Assembly (NCBI GenBank): GCA_020523885.1
Contig: JAJAPY010000009.1
Coordinates: 1-64,000, forward strand
DNA: 64,000 nucleotides
Origin: Candidatus Liberimonas magnetica
GTDB taxonomy: Bacteria > Elusimicrobiota > Endomicrobiia > Endomicrobiales > JAFGIL01
Direction: 5' to 3'
The position numbers were made by a program, and so were the translations under genes. The notes below the pieces were generated by a model. That model was not told the DNA's origin. It worked only from the letters and a program-made list of their open reading frames with translations, and ran no database searches. Below, in pieces: positions 17,173 to 24,374 of this stretch; positions within the stretch are counted from its first letter, which is position 1, and each line of letters begins with the position of its first letter.

Positions 17173-17273
17173 GGATGCCCGGATTTGAGGTGATTTCAAG
17201 GTGCGAAGAGGGAGCAATGCAGTAAGCATTGTAACCGATGAGCAACGCAGAAATCGCCCAAAGGCGGGCATCC
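17173..17273. repeat. 101-bp element with terminal inverted repeats
   Basis: It is bounded by GGATGCCCG (17173) and CGGGCATCC (17265-17273), with subterminal GATTTC/GAAATC. The centre has GCAATGC/GCATTG palindromes. It resembles a MITE or REP-type element and lies in the 5' region of the 17160 gene. Only one copy is visible here. Confidence 0.7.
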
Positions 17274-17314
17274 CCTAAAATACCCTCAGCAAATGTCAAG
17301 GTATTTCAGGGACA

Positions 17315-17377
17315 CTACACTAGCTCTTTGAGCCGGTAAAGCAGGTATTCGCCAACCATGATATCTGAACTTATCAT
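17315..17377 (-). pseudogene. Possible N-terminal stub of a TPP-dependent decarboxylase
   Basis: A 20-codon frame reads MISSDIMVGEYLLYRLKELV then TAG. VGEYLLYRLKEL is the characteristic opening of pyruvate/indolepyruvate decarboxylases (normally continuing Gly-Val-x-x-x-FG-x-PGD), and translation stops just where the family continues. The rest of the gene is absent; the palindromic element begins 42 bp further on. Upstream (17390-17520) I see a TATAAT-like box and a GGTC/GACC hairpin but no identifiable riboswitch. The stub is short, so chance resemblance is possible. Confidence 0.35.
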
Positions 17378-17520
17378 ACTGCTCCCGCCGAGCGATCCGA
17401 TAAATACTCGCCTCGTTTGGGATATTATATTTCAAATGGTTTGACTATGCTCACCATTCTAAAGGTCTTCGCCTGACCTCAGCCGAATGTTTTTACCGAA
17501 GGATCTGGCTGCCCAAATCA

Positions 17521-17718
17521 TTATTTATTACGAGTCAGCTCTGAAACGACAGCGCCGGAAACATTGACAGCTTTCTTTACGCTTTTTGAAAGATCATTCG
17601 CGATATCGACTACATTCTCTTTTGTCGTAGCAATTTTGTCATTCACTATTTCTACTTTTTCTTTCACTGCCTCCACAACTTTGTCAACACGTTCTCCGAT
17701 GGTCTTTTTTTCATCCAT
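17521..17718 (-). CDS. Small amphipathic helical protein (65 aa)
   Basis: A strong AAGGAG lies 8 nt before the ATG. The product (MDEKKTIGERVDKVVEAVKEK...) is one long Lys/Glu-rich amphipathic helix with Val/Ala heptads, like YtxH/CsbD-type or apolipoprotein-like stress proteins, with no signal peptide or Cys. It stands immediately downstream of the large OmpA-domain protein and is probably co-transcribed with it. A membrane-surface or stress role is inferred from composition and company (OmpA, DUF2934 and BON proteins). Confidence 0.7.
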   Translation of the reverse strand: MDEKKTIGERVDKVVEAVKEKVEIVNDKIATTKENVVDIANDLSKSVKKAVNVSGAVVSELTRNK

Positions 17719-17787
17719 GATGTTATCTCCTTTTAGCCTATTTTTCCGTACCGTTAATGTTTATTTCTTTAAAATATAATTAAAATG

Positions 17788-19323
17788 CTATTTAGCCATT
17801 GCTGTTGTTCCTATTAAGTCGCCACTCACAATAATCTCTACACGGCGGTTTTTCTGCCTGCCTTCAGCGGTGTCATTTGATTCTATGGGATTGTTTTTTC
17901 CAAATCCGCGTGACATTATGTCATTAGCCTTCACACCCTGGCTCACAAGGTAATCCCTCGATGACTGGGCCCTCTTTTCCGATAACCCCTGATTGTATTC
18001 ATCACTGCCAACACTGTCTGTGTGTCCTTCAACATCCAGTTTTAACCCGGAATGAGAGGATACGATCCCAGCAATTTTTGCCAATTTTTCGCGTACCAGC
18101 GGCTGTAGTTCTGAACTTCCGGTTTTGAAAAGAGCACCTGACATATTTACAATAAGTCCTCGGGCGGAATCCTGCGTTTGAAGAATTGAATTTAACTGAG
18201 TTAATAGCTGAGCGCGTAAAACGGCTTTTTCGCCTTCTGCTGTTTGTGCTCTATTAATGGCTGCGTCAGCCTGGCTTTTGGATTTTACTGCAGCGGCTCG
18301 TGCGACTTTCGCATCTGCCTGGGCTGCAACAGAAGATGCGGCGGCGTTGGTTGCCAGAGAAAGCGCTATAGTGCGTTCTGCATCCGACTGCCCTTTTGCC
18401 TTTTCGGCTTTTGCTTGAGCATTTTCTGCTTTTACCTGGCCTACGTTTGCGACAAAAGCTTCATTGTTGGCACTATTGATTTTATCTTTCGCATCCTGTC
18501 GTTCCAAGGCAAGAGCTTCATCCGCCTGGCGTTTCACTGAGATAGAGCGGCTGTCCTCGGCGCTTTGAACTGCTTCACGCGCTGTCATTGCCCGGCCTTT
18601 TTTGCCGTTTTCTTTTTTTTCAGCTGCTGCAAGCAGCCTCTCTGCATTTCTGAAAGCATCGATCGCATAAACTTCTGCGTTCGCAGCTTTGGCTATTTTT
18701 ACAGCGTTGCGGGCCTGATAAACCATGAACGGCGTCTTTTTATCCATAGCCTGCGGCAGAAGGTCCGTAGCGGATATATTCTTTACGTATTCTCCTCTCG
18801 GAAGCAATTCGTATTTGGCGTCAATTAATTCTACATTCTTTTTATTGCCTGGTTTGATAGCATTTTCCAGGATAACCGCATTGCTCGGTTGTGAAACAGC
18901 GAAGTAAGGCTCCGCAGACACCAGAAGGCTCATGGCCTGTAGAGGTGTTTTTGCATTTATGTAACTTTTGCCATTTTTAACGATCAGTTCCCCGAGATTT
19001 GTCGCGCGTCCATCCGGTGACACTGCCCAAAGAACATAGGTCAGATATATGGGGCCGAATTGAGTAGCTGATGTCAAGTTCTCAAATTCCGCCTTAATTT
19101 CCATGACGCCTGATCTGTTCTTAATGTAAGCGGTGCCTTTTGCATCGGTAAGAAGCACAGTGCCTTTAAAATCAATTTCTACTGATCCTTTCAGATTCCT
19201 ATAATTGATCGCTTTTGCTGCTGTTTGCACTACAGAGACCTGCGAAAGAGCTGCCGCTTGAACCTGGCTTTGCCCCATCAAAAATGCTGTGAAAATGAAC
19301 AATACTGCTAATTTTTTCTTCAT
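17788..19323 (-). CDS. OmpA-family protein with Ala-rich coiled coil
   Basis: This 511-aa protein has a signal peptide (1-23, ending VQAAAL), a beta-rich N-terminal region (about 25-190), an Ala/Lys/Glu-rich coiled coil (about 205-375) and a C-terminal OmpA peptidoglycan-binding domain (about 395-505). The OmpA domain is canonical: GHTDSVGSDEYNQ keeps the Asp and LSEKRAQ and NRRVEI keep the Arg residues that hold diaminopimelate. The coil is long enough to act as a periplasmic spacer. AAAGGAGA lies 8 nt before the ATG. It is the only one of four OmpA-domain proteins nearby with the intact TD motif. Confidence 0.85.
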   Translation of the reverse strand: MKKKLAVLFIFTAFLMGQSQVQAAALSQVSVVQTAAKAINYRNLKGSVEIDFKGTVLLTDAKGTAYIKNRSGVMEIKAEFENLTSATQFGPIYLTYVLWAVSPDGRATNLGELIVKNGKSYINAKTPLQAMSLLVSAEPYFAVSQPSNAVILENAIKPGNKKNVELIDAKYELLPRGEYVKNISATDLLPQAMDKKTPFMVYQARNAVKIAKAANAEVYAIDAFRNAERLLAAAEKKENGKKGRAMTAREAVQSAEDSRSISVKRQADEALALERQDAKDKINSANNEAFVANVGQVKAENAQAKAEKAKGQSDAERTIALSLATNAAASSVAAQADAKVARAAAVKSKSQADAAINRAQTAEGEKAVLRAQLLTQLNSILQTQDSARGLIVNMSGALFKTGSSELQPLVREKLAKIAGIVSSHSGLKLDVEGHTDSVGSDEYNQGLSEKRAQSSRDYLVSQGVKANDIMSRGFGKNNPIESNDTAEGRQKNRRVEIIVSGDLIGTTAMAK

Positions 19324-19379
19324 AAAATATCTCTCCTTTTTTAATTTAATATCAAACTCGTTTAAACACCTTATAGTAA

Positions 19380-19510
19380 TCTCGAAACTGCAATTTCGAA
19401 ATCCGAAAAAAACTACAATATCAAAAATTCAAAACTTCAATGCTCTGTTTTTTGCAGTGTTGCTTTTTGTTTTTTGAATATTTTTTCGAAATTCGAGATT
19501 CGAAGTTGCC
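19380..19510. repeat. Imperfect inverted repeat, TTCGAAAT-type
   Basis: TTTCGAAATCCGAAAAAA near 19395 is inverted as TTTTTTCGAAATTCGAGATTCG near 19484, enclosing about 70 bp. It could end transcription of the lmo0937-like gene on the minus strand. A related TTTCGAAATTACG motif occurs at 37999-38012. Confidence 0.4.
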
Positions 19511-19516
19511 TTTATT

Positions 19517-19665
19517 TTATAACACTCTGCGGCCTTGAATTATGCGGATAAGCACTGCAATGATCGCCAGCACCAATAAAATATGAATGAACCCTCCCAA
19601 TGTATAAGCGCTAACTAATCCTAATAACCATAAAACCGTTAATCAAGAGCAACTGTCCAAAGCAT
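19517..19665 (-). pseudogene. lmo0937-family small membrane protein, frameshifted
   Basis: The ATG at 19665 has a perfect AGGAGG 7 nt upstream and reads MLWTVAL before a stop. Shifting frame by one base gives LTVLWLLGLVSAYTLGG and then FIHILLVLAIIAVLIRIIQG-RRVL, the unmistakable rest of a 49-aa two-helix lmo0937-type membrane protein. The 149 bp are exactly one base short of a 50-codon gene, so a single-base deletion (or an assembly error) near 19643 broke it. Members of this family accompany stress and envelope genes, as here. Confidence 0.75.
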
Positions 19666-19695
19666 ATTTTAACCTCCTCTGCTTTCTTGCGTACT

Positions 19696-20271
19696 TTAAA
19701 ATAAAAAATTCAGGGCGATAGTGATCATCGAACCACTGTCCTGATATGTTTTATCAATTAAATTTGCGTCCTTGGATGTCACACTTTCAAGCCAGATATA
19801 GCGGTAACTTCCATCCAGAGATAATCCCTCGTTCACCATGAGCTCAAAACCAAAACCGAGATGCGTGCCAAATCTTGATGTGTCATGGCTAAAACCTGCC
19901 GCGCCGTCTACCTGGGTATAATACCATCCTCCGCCTCCGAGCAGGTAGGGGCTCCAGTTCATCCCGCTTAAAAGATACGCCAGCAAGCTCGCCTGGACAG
20001 GGTAAGTTCTGATCGTGGTGAACCTGCCGTAATCATTGCGGCGATAATCGATAGAACCCTCCAAGCCCATGGTCGGTGATACATGCAGGCGTACTTGAGC
20101 GCCAGCATACCATTGCCCCTGGTCTGCATCTTTTGGAATTGAATAGGTTGCGCGGGGACCGATAGACAATTGTTTCATTCCTACTTGAGCGGTCTCAGCA
20201 GATACCATTGCCGGTAAAATCAAAAATAATGCCGCTGTTATGACAGACATCTTAAGCTTTAAACCATTCAT
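19696..20271 (-). CDS. Outer-membrane beta-barrel protein (OMP_b-brl), paralogue 1
   Basis: This 191-aa protein has a signal peptide (1-25, ...LPAMVSAETA) and an eight-strand-type barrel, ending LNFLF with the terminal Phe. It shares about 60 percent of its residues with the protein at 28881-29459, including SIGPRATYSIPKDADQGQWY and YRYIWLESVTSKD, so they are recent paralogues. GGAG lies 7 nt before the ATG. The frameshifted lmo0937 gene follows. Function as a small porin or OmpW/OmpX-like surface protein is inferred from fold only. Confidence 0.75.
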   Translation of the reverse strand: MNGLKLKMSVITAALFLILPAMVSAETAQVGMKQLSIGPRATYSIPKDADQGQWYAGAQVRLHVSPTMGLEGSIDYRRNDYGRFTTIRTYPVQASLLAYLLSGMNWSPYLLGGGGWYYTQVDGAAGFSHDTSRFGTHLGFGFELMVNEGLSLDGSYRYIWLESVTSKDANLIDKTYQDSGSMITIALNFLF

Positions 20272-20311
20272 CTTACATCTCCTTTTTTAACTTAAGCTTC
20301 GCTTAACAAAT

Positions 20312-21148
20312 TCAATTAATGGCGAATTTGACTCCGATACCAACACGGGTTTCTTCGCGTTTAAATAATTGGCCGTAATATTCCGGGCCTGTAGTGTACT
20401 CTAAAAAATAGGAAATACTCCTCCCGTTCTTTGACTTTCGTCCTACTTTTATCCCGATCTGCGAGTTAAATTGCGCTTTCATATCTGTTCGTTCCCACCA
20501 TTGCATATCATTAGCCCAGTATGCCTTTGCATAGCCGTTGCCGAAGAAATTTGAGGTAAGCTCAAAACCCGATTGGAAAGTATGTTTTTTTTGTTCCGGA
20601 GGATAAACTAAGAGGTGGTAGGTATATCCGCCATATAAACGCAGAGCAGAGTTAATATCGTAGGATAGAATAGACCTCAGGCTGTTCCATGAATTACTGC
20701 TGGCGATCTGGCCACTCGTGCGAATGTAGTCGTCGCCTAGATGAGAACTGACGTGATAAACCATAAATCGGCCTGACCATTTATTCAAACGCACATCGAA
20801 TGGTATATTTCCATAAAAATCTATAACCTGAAGGTCCCTGTTATTTGCGAAGTTGAAACGCGGGAATATTCCTCCACCTATATTCACTTGCACCGCTCCT
20901 CTGTCGTTGGAAAATGCCCAGCGATAGATGCCATAATAGTGCCCGATCGCTACTTCCGCAGCAGCTCCGTCTTTCTGAGGAAATGCCATGCGCAGCGCGA
21001 AATGCAACTCTCTCGGGTCTGCCAAAAGCGGGACAAAAAGCTCATCCGGAGGCGGGGCCAGCCCGGTTATGAATTGTGCCTGGCCCTCAGCCAAAATAGG
21101 AATAGAAAGAACACTTAGAAAAACAAACAATAACAATATTTTTTTCAT
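20312..21148 (-). CDS. DUF1207 outer-membrane protein
   Basis: This 278-aa protein has a signal peptide (1-20). After it, FVPLLADPRELHFALRMAF matches the DUF1207 signature (PLxADPRE), followed by AVEIGHYYGIYRW-like strands and a barrel pattern to the C-terminus (ETRVGIGVKFAIN). DUF1207 proteins are predicted outer-membrane barrels of unknown function. There is no good ribosome site before the ATG at 21148, so expression may depend on coupling to the upstream OmpA lipoprotein gene (28-bp gap). Confidence 0.75.
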   Translation of the reverse strand: MKKILLLFVFLSVLSIPILAEGQAQFITGLAPPPDELFVPLLADPRELHFALRMAFPQKDGAAAEVAIGHYYGIYRWAFSNDRGAVQVNIGGGIFPRFNFANNRDLQVIDFYGNIPFDVRLNKWSGRFMVYHVSSHLGDDYIRTSGQIASSNSWNSLRSILSYDINSALRLYGGYTYHLLVYPPEQKKHTFQSGFELTSNFFGNGYAKAYWANDMQWWERTDMKAQFNSQIGIKVGRKSKNGRSISYFLEYTTGPEYYGQLFKREETRVGIGVKFAIN

Positions 21149-21176
21149 TCAATAGATTCATCATGAACCGTTTCAT

Positions 21177-21668
21177 TTAAGGTTGTTTTCCTGAGGCCGG
21201 TATCGTTTTTGTGTTTCTTACGAAGACTTCAAAGAGAACTCTCATGTTGGCTCGCGCTTGCTTTGTGTTGACCATCTCACATACCGGTTCATAGCTGGAC
21301 GGTGTCGTCTCTCCATAACCAATCGTTGTTATCTTTTCCGGCGCTATACCGGCTTCTTTAAGTATCGCCTTTACAGTATTTGCCCTTTTTTCGCTCAACT
21401 TCTGGTTGTACTCTGCAGTGCCTGAGCAAGAGGTATACCCCGCAATACGTATTTTAGCTTCAGGGTTTTCATTCAAAATTTGAAGATTCCTTAGCATTTC
21501 CTGAGCCCCTTTTTTTGTAAGAGTATCCGTACCTAATTTAAAATGTGTATCCTCAAGGACTATCATCTTCTCGAGAATAATAACGGTCGGCCCTTTCGTT
21601 GTAGCACAACCCCAAAACAAGGTTAGTCCGACAACTCCTAACATAGACAATAAAATAATTTTCTTCAT
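21177..21668 (-). CDS. OmpA-domain lipoprotein (Pal-like), variant motif
   Basis: The ATG at 21668 (MKKIILLSMLGVVGLTLFWGC) gives a lipoprotein signal with lipobox LFWGC; a longer frame would start inside a palindromic repeat. The OmpA domain occupies residues about 55-155. The ligand motif is GYTSCSG instead of GYTD/GHTD, so the conserved Asp that binds diaminopimelate is Ser, while LSEKRAN keeps the Arg. The domain has an extra CEM loop and ends NMRVLFEVF. Two neighbouring proteins share this variant. It may bind peptidoglycan differently or not at all. Confidence 0.8.
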   Translation of the reverse strand: MKKIILLSMLGVVGLTLFWGCATTKGPTVIILEKMIVLEDTHFKLGTDTLTKKGAQEMLRNLQILNENPEAKIRIAGYTSCSGTAEYNQKLSEKRANTVKAILKEAGIAPEKITTIGYGETTPSSYEPVCEMVNTKQARANMRVLFEVFVRNTKTIPASGKQP

Positions 21669-21686
21669 TTTTCCTCTTTTTGTTCG

Positions 21687-21765
21687 GTAGGGGCGGGCCT
21701 TGCGTCCGCCCATTTTGATGATTCTATATTATTTTTATATCGGGCGGACGCAAGGCCCGCCCCTA
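21687..21765. repeat. Dispersed inverted-repeat element, copy 1 of 3
   Basis: Arms GTAGGGGCGGGCCTTGCGTC... and its inverse, 24-25 nt each and almost perfect, enclose about 30 AT-rich bases. Further copies lie at 41001-41088 and 44614-44706, all in intergenic gaps upstream of envelope genes. Confidence 0.95.
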
Positions 21766-21784
21766 CAGATTTTACAAATTGTTT

Positions 21785-22465
21785 TTATTTCACCATTATT
21801 TCAAAAAGAACTCTCATATTGGCTTTAGCTTCCTTGGAGTTAATATCTCCCGGGGAGACTTCACACATTGCCGGTTTTGTTCTGCCATAACCTATTGTGG
21901 TTATTCTTTCTTTCGCGATACCTTTTTCGATAAGATAGTTCCCTACAGAATTTGCTCTTCTCTCGCTTAATTTTTGATTGCTTTCGTCACTGCCTTGAGC
22001 TGAGGTATAGCCTGCCATGCGCACCTTCATTTTTGGATTTTCTTTTAAGACCAGAACTTCCTTATCCAGCAAAGCTTTCGCTGTATTGGTAAGAGTCGAC
22101 TCATTATAATCGAAATGCGTATCGCCAAAGGCGATCACGTCTTCGTCAGGCTGCTTATCAAGTACAAGCATCATGACCTTGAGGTCTGAAAGGTTCTTTT
22201 GAGACAACTCCACCTTGGGTGCCTGCCTGAACAGCATAACCGAAAGGATTACTACGATAATGCATAACATTCCAATAATACCAAGAAGAACGTTGCGCAT
22301 AAATTCGCTGCGTTTGGCCCTGGGCCGTGCTCCGGTTTTCATCAGCCGTTCTGCTTCAAGCCAGTCAACAAATTCATTACCGTCCTGAAAACCGTGTTTT
22401 TCGTATAGCTCGTACGCTTTGGCTCGTATTTCCTTGTTTTCTTCATTCAATTCTTTCTGTATCAT
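21785..22465 (-). CDS. DUF2934 - membrane helix - OmpA domain protein
   Basis: The 226-aa protein has a cytoplasmic N-terminal DUF2934-like segment (about 10-45; RAKAYELYEKHGF ... DWLEAER), a single membrane helix (about 55-80) and a periplasmic OmpA domain (about 115-225). The ligand motif is GYTSAQG, again with Ser for Asp. The topology would tether the inner membrane to peptidoglycan. The 74-aa gene upstream repeats the DUF2934 plus helix part alone, so one derives from the other. GAGGG lies 5 nt before the ATG. Confidence 0.75.
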   Translation of the reverse strand: MIQKELNEENKEIRAKAYELYEKHGFQDGNEFVDWLEAERLMKTGARPRAKRSEFMRNVLLGIIGMLCIIVVILSVMLFRQAPKVELSQKNLSDLKVMMLVLDKQPDEDVIAFGDTHFDYNESTLTNTAKALLDKEVLVLKENPKMKVRMAGYTSAQGSDESNQKLSERRANSVGNYLIEKGIAKERITTIGYGRTKPAMCEVSPGDINSKEAKANMRVLFEIMVK

Positions 22466-22507
22466 TTTTCCCTCTTTTTTTAATTATTTCGATAGTTTTT
22501 TATGGAC

Positions 22508-22732
22508 TTAGGATTTAAACTGTAGAATGCATAGAATAGACACAACGACGTATAATATTCCCAGCATTGTAAAAATTATATTTTGTGTTTGTTTCCTGCT
22601 TTTCAACCTGATCTTTGTTCCCATATCCCGTTCCGCTTCAAGCCAATCAATAAATTCATCGCCATCTCTAAAACCGTGTTTTTCATAGAATTCAAACGCC
22701 TTGTTCTTTGTTCCTTTATTTTCTTGTGTCAT
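22508..22732 (-). CDS. DUF2934-like small membrane protein (74 aa)
   Basis: KNKAFEFYEKHGF and DWLEAERDM match the DUF2934 part of the adjacent OmpA protein, followed by a membrane helix (about 50-72) and the end. GGAGG lies 5 nt before the ATG. It heads a two-gene unit with the DUF2934-OmpA gene. Heteromeric pairing through the helix is possible but only inferred. Confidence 0.7.
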   Translation of the reverse strand: MTQENKGTKNKAFEFYEKHGFRDGDEFIDWLEAERDMGTKIRLKSRKQTQNIIFTMLGILYVVVSILCILQFKS

Positions 22733-22868
22733 TTTATCCTCCAGTCTACAATTACAATGTCAAAGTCACTTGAACCTTTGTTTTCCAAAATTAGAAACCA
22801 AATATATAAAACAAATTGATTCAAGTCTTGCAGTTTTCCTTTTGCCTCCTTGATATTTTATCTCCCAT

Positions 22869-22904
22869 CCCAATGACTTGATCTTATTAAATCAAGTCAT
22901 TGGG
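22869..22904. terminator. Perfect 14-bp hairpin after the PorV-OmpA gene
   Basis: CCCAATGACTTGAT and ATCAAGTCATTGGG flank an 8-nt loop. It lies 42 bp downstream of the 22946 stop. No U-tract follows on the minus strand, so it may stabilise the 3' end rather than act as an intrinsic terminator. Confidence 0.55.
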
Positions 22905-22945
22905 GATAAGCGTTCTTTAATATTCTATATTGTTTCTAATCATTC

Positions 22946-24337
22946 CTATTTTTCTGTTATCCTAATCTCAAGAAGCACTCTCATGTTAGCTTTTGCTGAC
23001 TTTGAGTCAATGATCTTGCATACCTTTTCAAATTCGGCAGGGCTGTTTTCCCCATAGCCGATTGTTGATACCCTTTCCGGCGCAATGCCATCTGCAACGA
23101 GTACTTCCTTTACTGCTATTGCCCGTCTTTCGCTCAGCTTTTGGTTGTACTCTTTGGCACCCGAACAGGAGGTATAGCCTGCAATATGGGCTGTAGCTCC
23201 AGGGTGATCTTTCAGGATCTGGATATTTTGTGACACTACCTTTTTTCCGTCAGACGTAAGAACCGCTGAATCAAATGTAAAATGCGTGCTATCCTCAAGG
23301 ACTACCACCTTATCAAACAGGATAATGTGTTCAGGCACAGGAGGCGGAGGCGGAGGCGCTGGCACATACTTAATGACCTCAACAACATTTTCTTTTACAG
23401 GTTCCGGGCATTTTTTAGGCGAGAATCTGTACGTTAAGCTGATACGCTGTGAGGTGCCGAGATCTCCATACGGAAGGTAGGCATAATCAAGTATTATATC
23501 CCTGACAACCTTAACACCTAAACCTACGGTAACTCCGCTGATGCCGTCAAGCTTGTTATCTTCAGCTTCATACGTGTAGCCTGCGCGAAGAGCTACCATA
23601 TCATCAAGCCAGTCTTCAATTCCCACATTAACGCGGTCTAACCCGCCGTCGGGGTGAAGGTCGCTGGCAAGCGCTAAAATCAGTTTCTTGTTCACATCGT
23701 AGGAGGCGCCTGCACGCCAGCCTGAATCAAGCCGCCTGCCTACCACTTCCGTGCCAATATTGGCATAGACCAAGCCAAGGTTTAAGCGGTTAAGCGGGTT
23801 CCATAAAACTCCGAGAGTAGCAGCATAAGCTTCATACGCCTTGTTGGCAAGAGTCTGCTGATTGTACTTTAAGGCTACACCGGCGGAAAAACCGGGAACC
23901 CATTGTTTGCCCCAGCCTATACTGCCGCCTATATCTCCGGCGGTGTAGTTGCTGGTCAGGTTACCTGCGCTGTCTCTGCCTTCAAAGGTTCCATTATCCA
24001 CGTAATTCAAAGATGCTGCAAAGCCTCCCAGGGAACACTTGGGCATACCAAAAGCTATTTTGTCGTTTTGGGTATCACCCACTCCGGCGTTGTGGTACAC
24101 GCCAAGTTCCATATACTCACCCATTGTGCCGAGCCCTGCCGGGTTCCAAAACAATGATGCTACTCCCAGCGACGGCATACCTACGACCGCAGACCCCATT
24201 GACATGGCCCGGGCTGTGCCGCCCTCCTGAGACAAGGGCATGGCTATGTTCGTGTTATCAGCCGCAAAACTCAAGCCGCTGATCAAAACTGCGGATAAAA
24301 ATCCGGTTACCAATCTCTTAATGTTCTTAATTTTCAT
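22946..24337 (-). CDS. PorV/PorQ-like barrel fused to a C-terminal OmpA domain
   Basis: A signal peptide (MKIKNIKRLVTGFLSAVLIS...) precedes a UPF0164/PorV-type barrel of about 310 residues (SMGSAVVGMPSLGVASLFWNPAGL is typical, AGYTYEAEDN near its end). A proline stretch (PAPPPPPPVPEH) leads to an OmpA domain with the GYTSCSG variant. Two in-frame ATGs each have an AGGAGG-like site: 24364 and 24337. I chose 24337 because the signal peptide begins there, but the nine-codon extension may be real. It follows the SBBP/IPT gene and is probably transcribed from the 28823-28869 promoter. A barrel tied to peptidoglycan is the likely form. Confidence 0.75.
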   Translation of the reverse strand: MKIKNIKRLVTGFLSAVLISGLSFAADNTNIAMPLSQEGGTARAMSMGSAVVGMPSLGVASLFWNPAGLGTMGEYMELGVYHNAGVGDTQNDKIAFGMPKCSLGGFAASLNYVDNGTFEGRDSAGNLTSNYTAGDIGGSIGWGKQWVPGFSAGVALKYNQQTLANKAYEAYAATLGVLWNPLNRLNLGLVYANIGTEVVGRRLDSGWRAGASYDVNKKLILALASDLHPDGGLDRVNVGIEDWLDDMVALRAGYTYEAEDNKLDGISGVTVGLGVKVVRDIILDYAYLPYGDLGTSQRISLTYRFSPKKCPEPVKENVVEVIKYVPAPPPPPPVPEHIILFDKVVVLEDSTHFTFDSAVLTSDGKKVVSQNIQILKDHPGATAHIAGYTSCSGAKEYNQKLSERRAIAVKEVLVADGIAPERVSTIGYGENSPAEFEKVCKIIDSKSAKANMRVLLEIRITEK

Positions 24338-24374
24338 GTGTTTGACCTCCTTATTTATTTTCATGATCTCCTCC

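Noticed and set aside
17378-17520. Riboswitch (c-di-GMP or TPP) before the decarboxylase stub
   Set aside because: There is a GGTC/GACC hairpin, but I cannot find the conserved core of either class.
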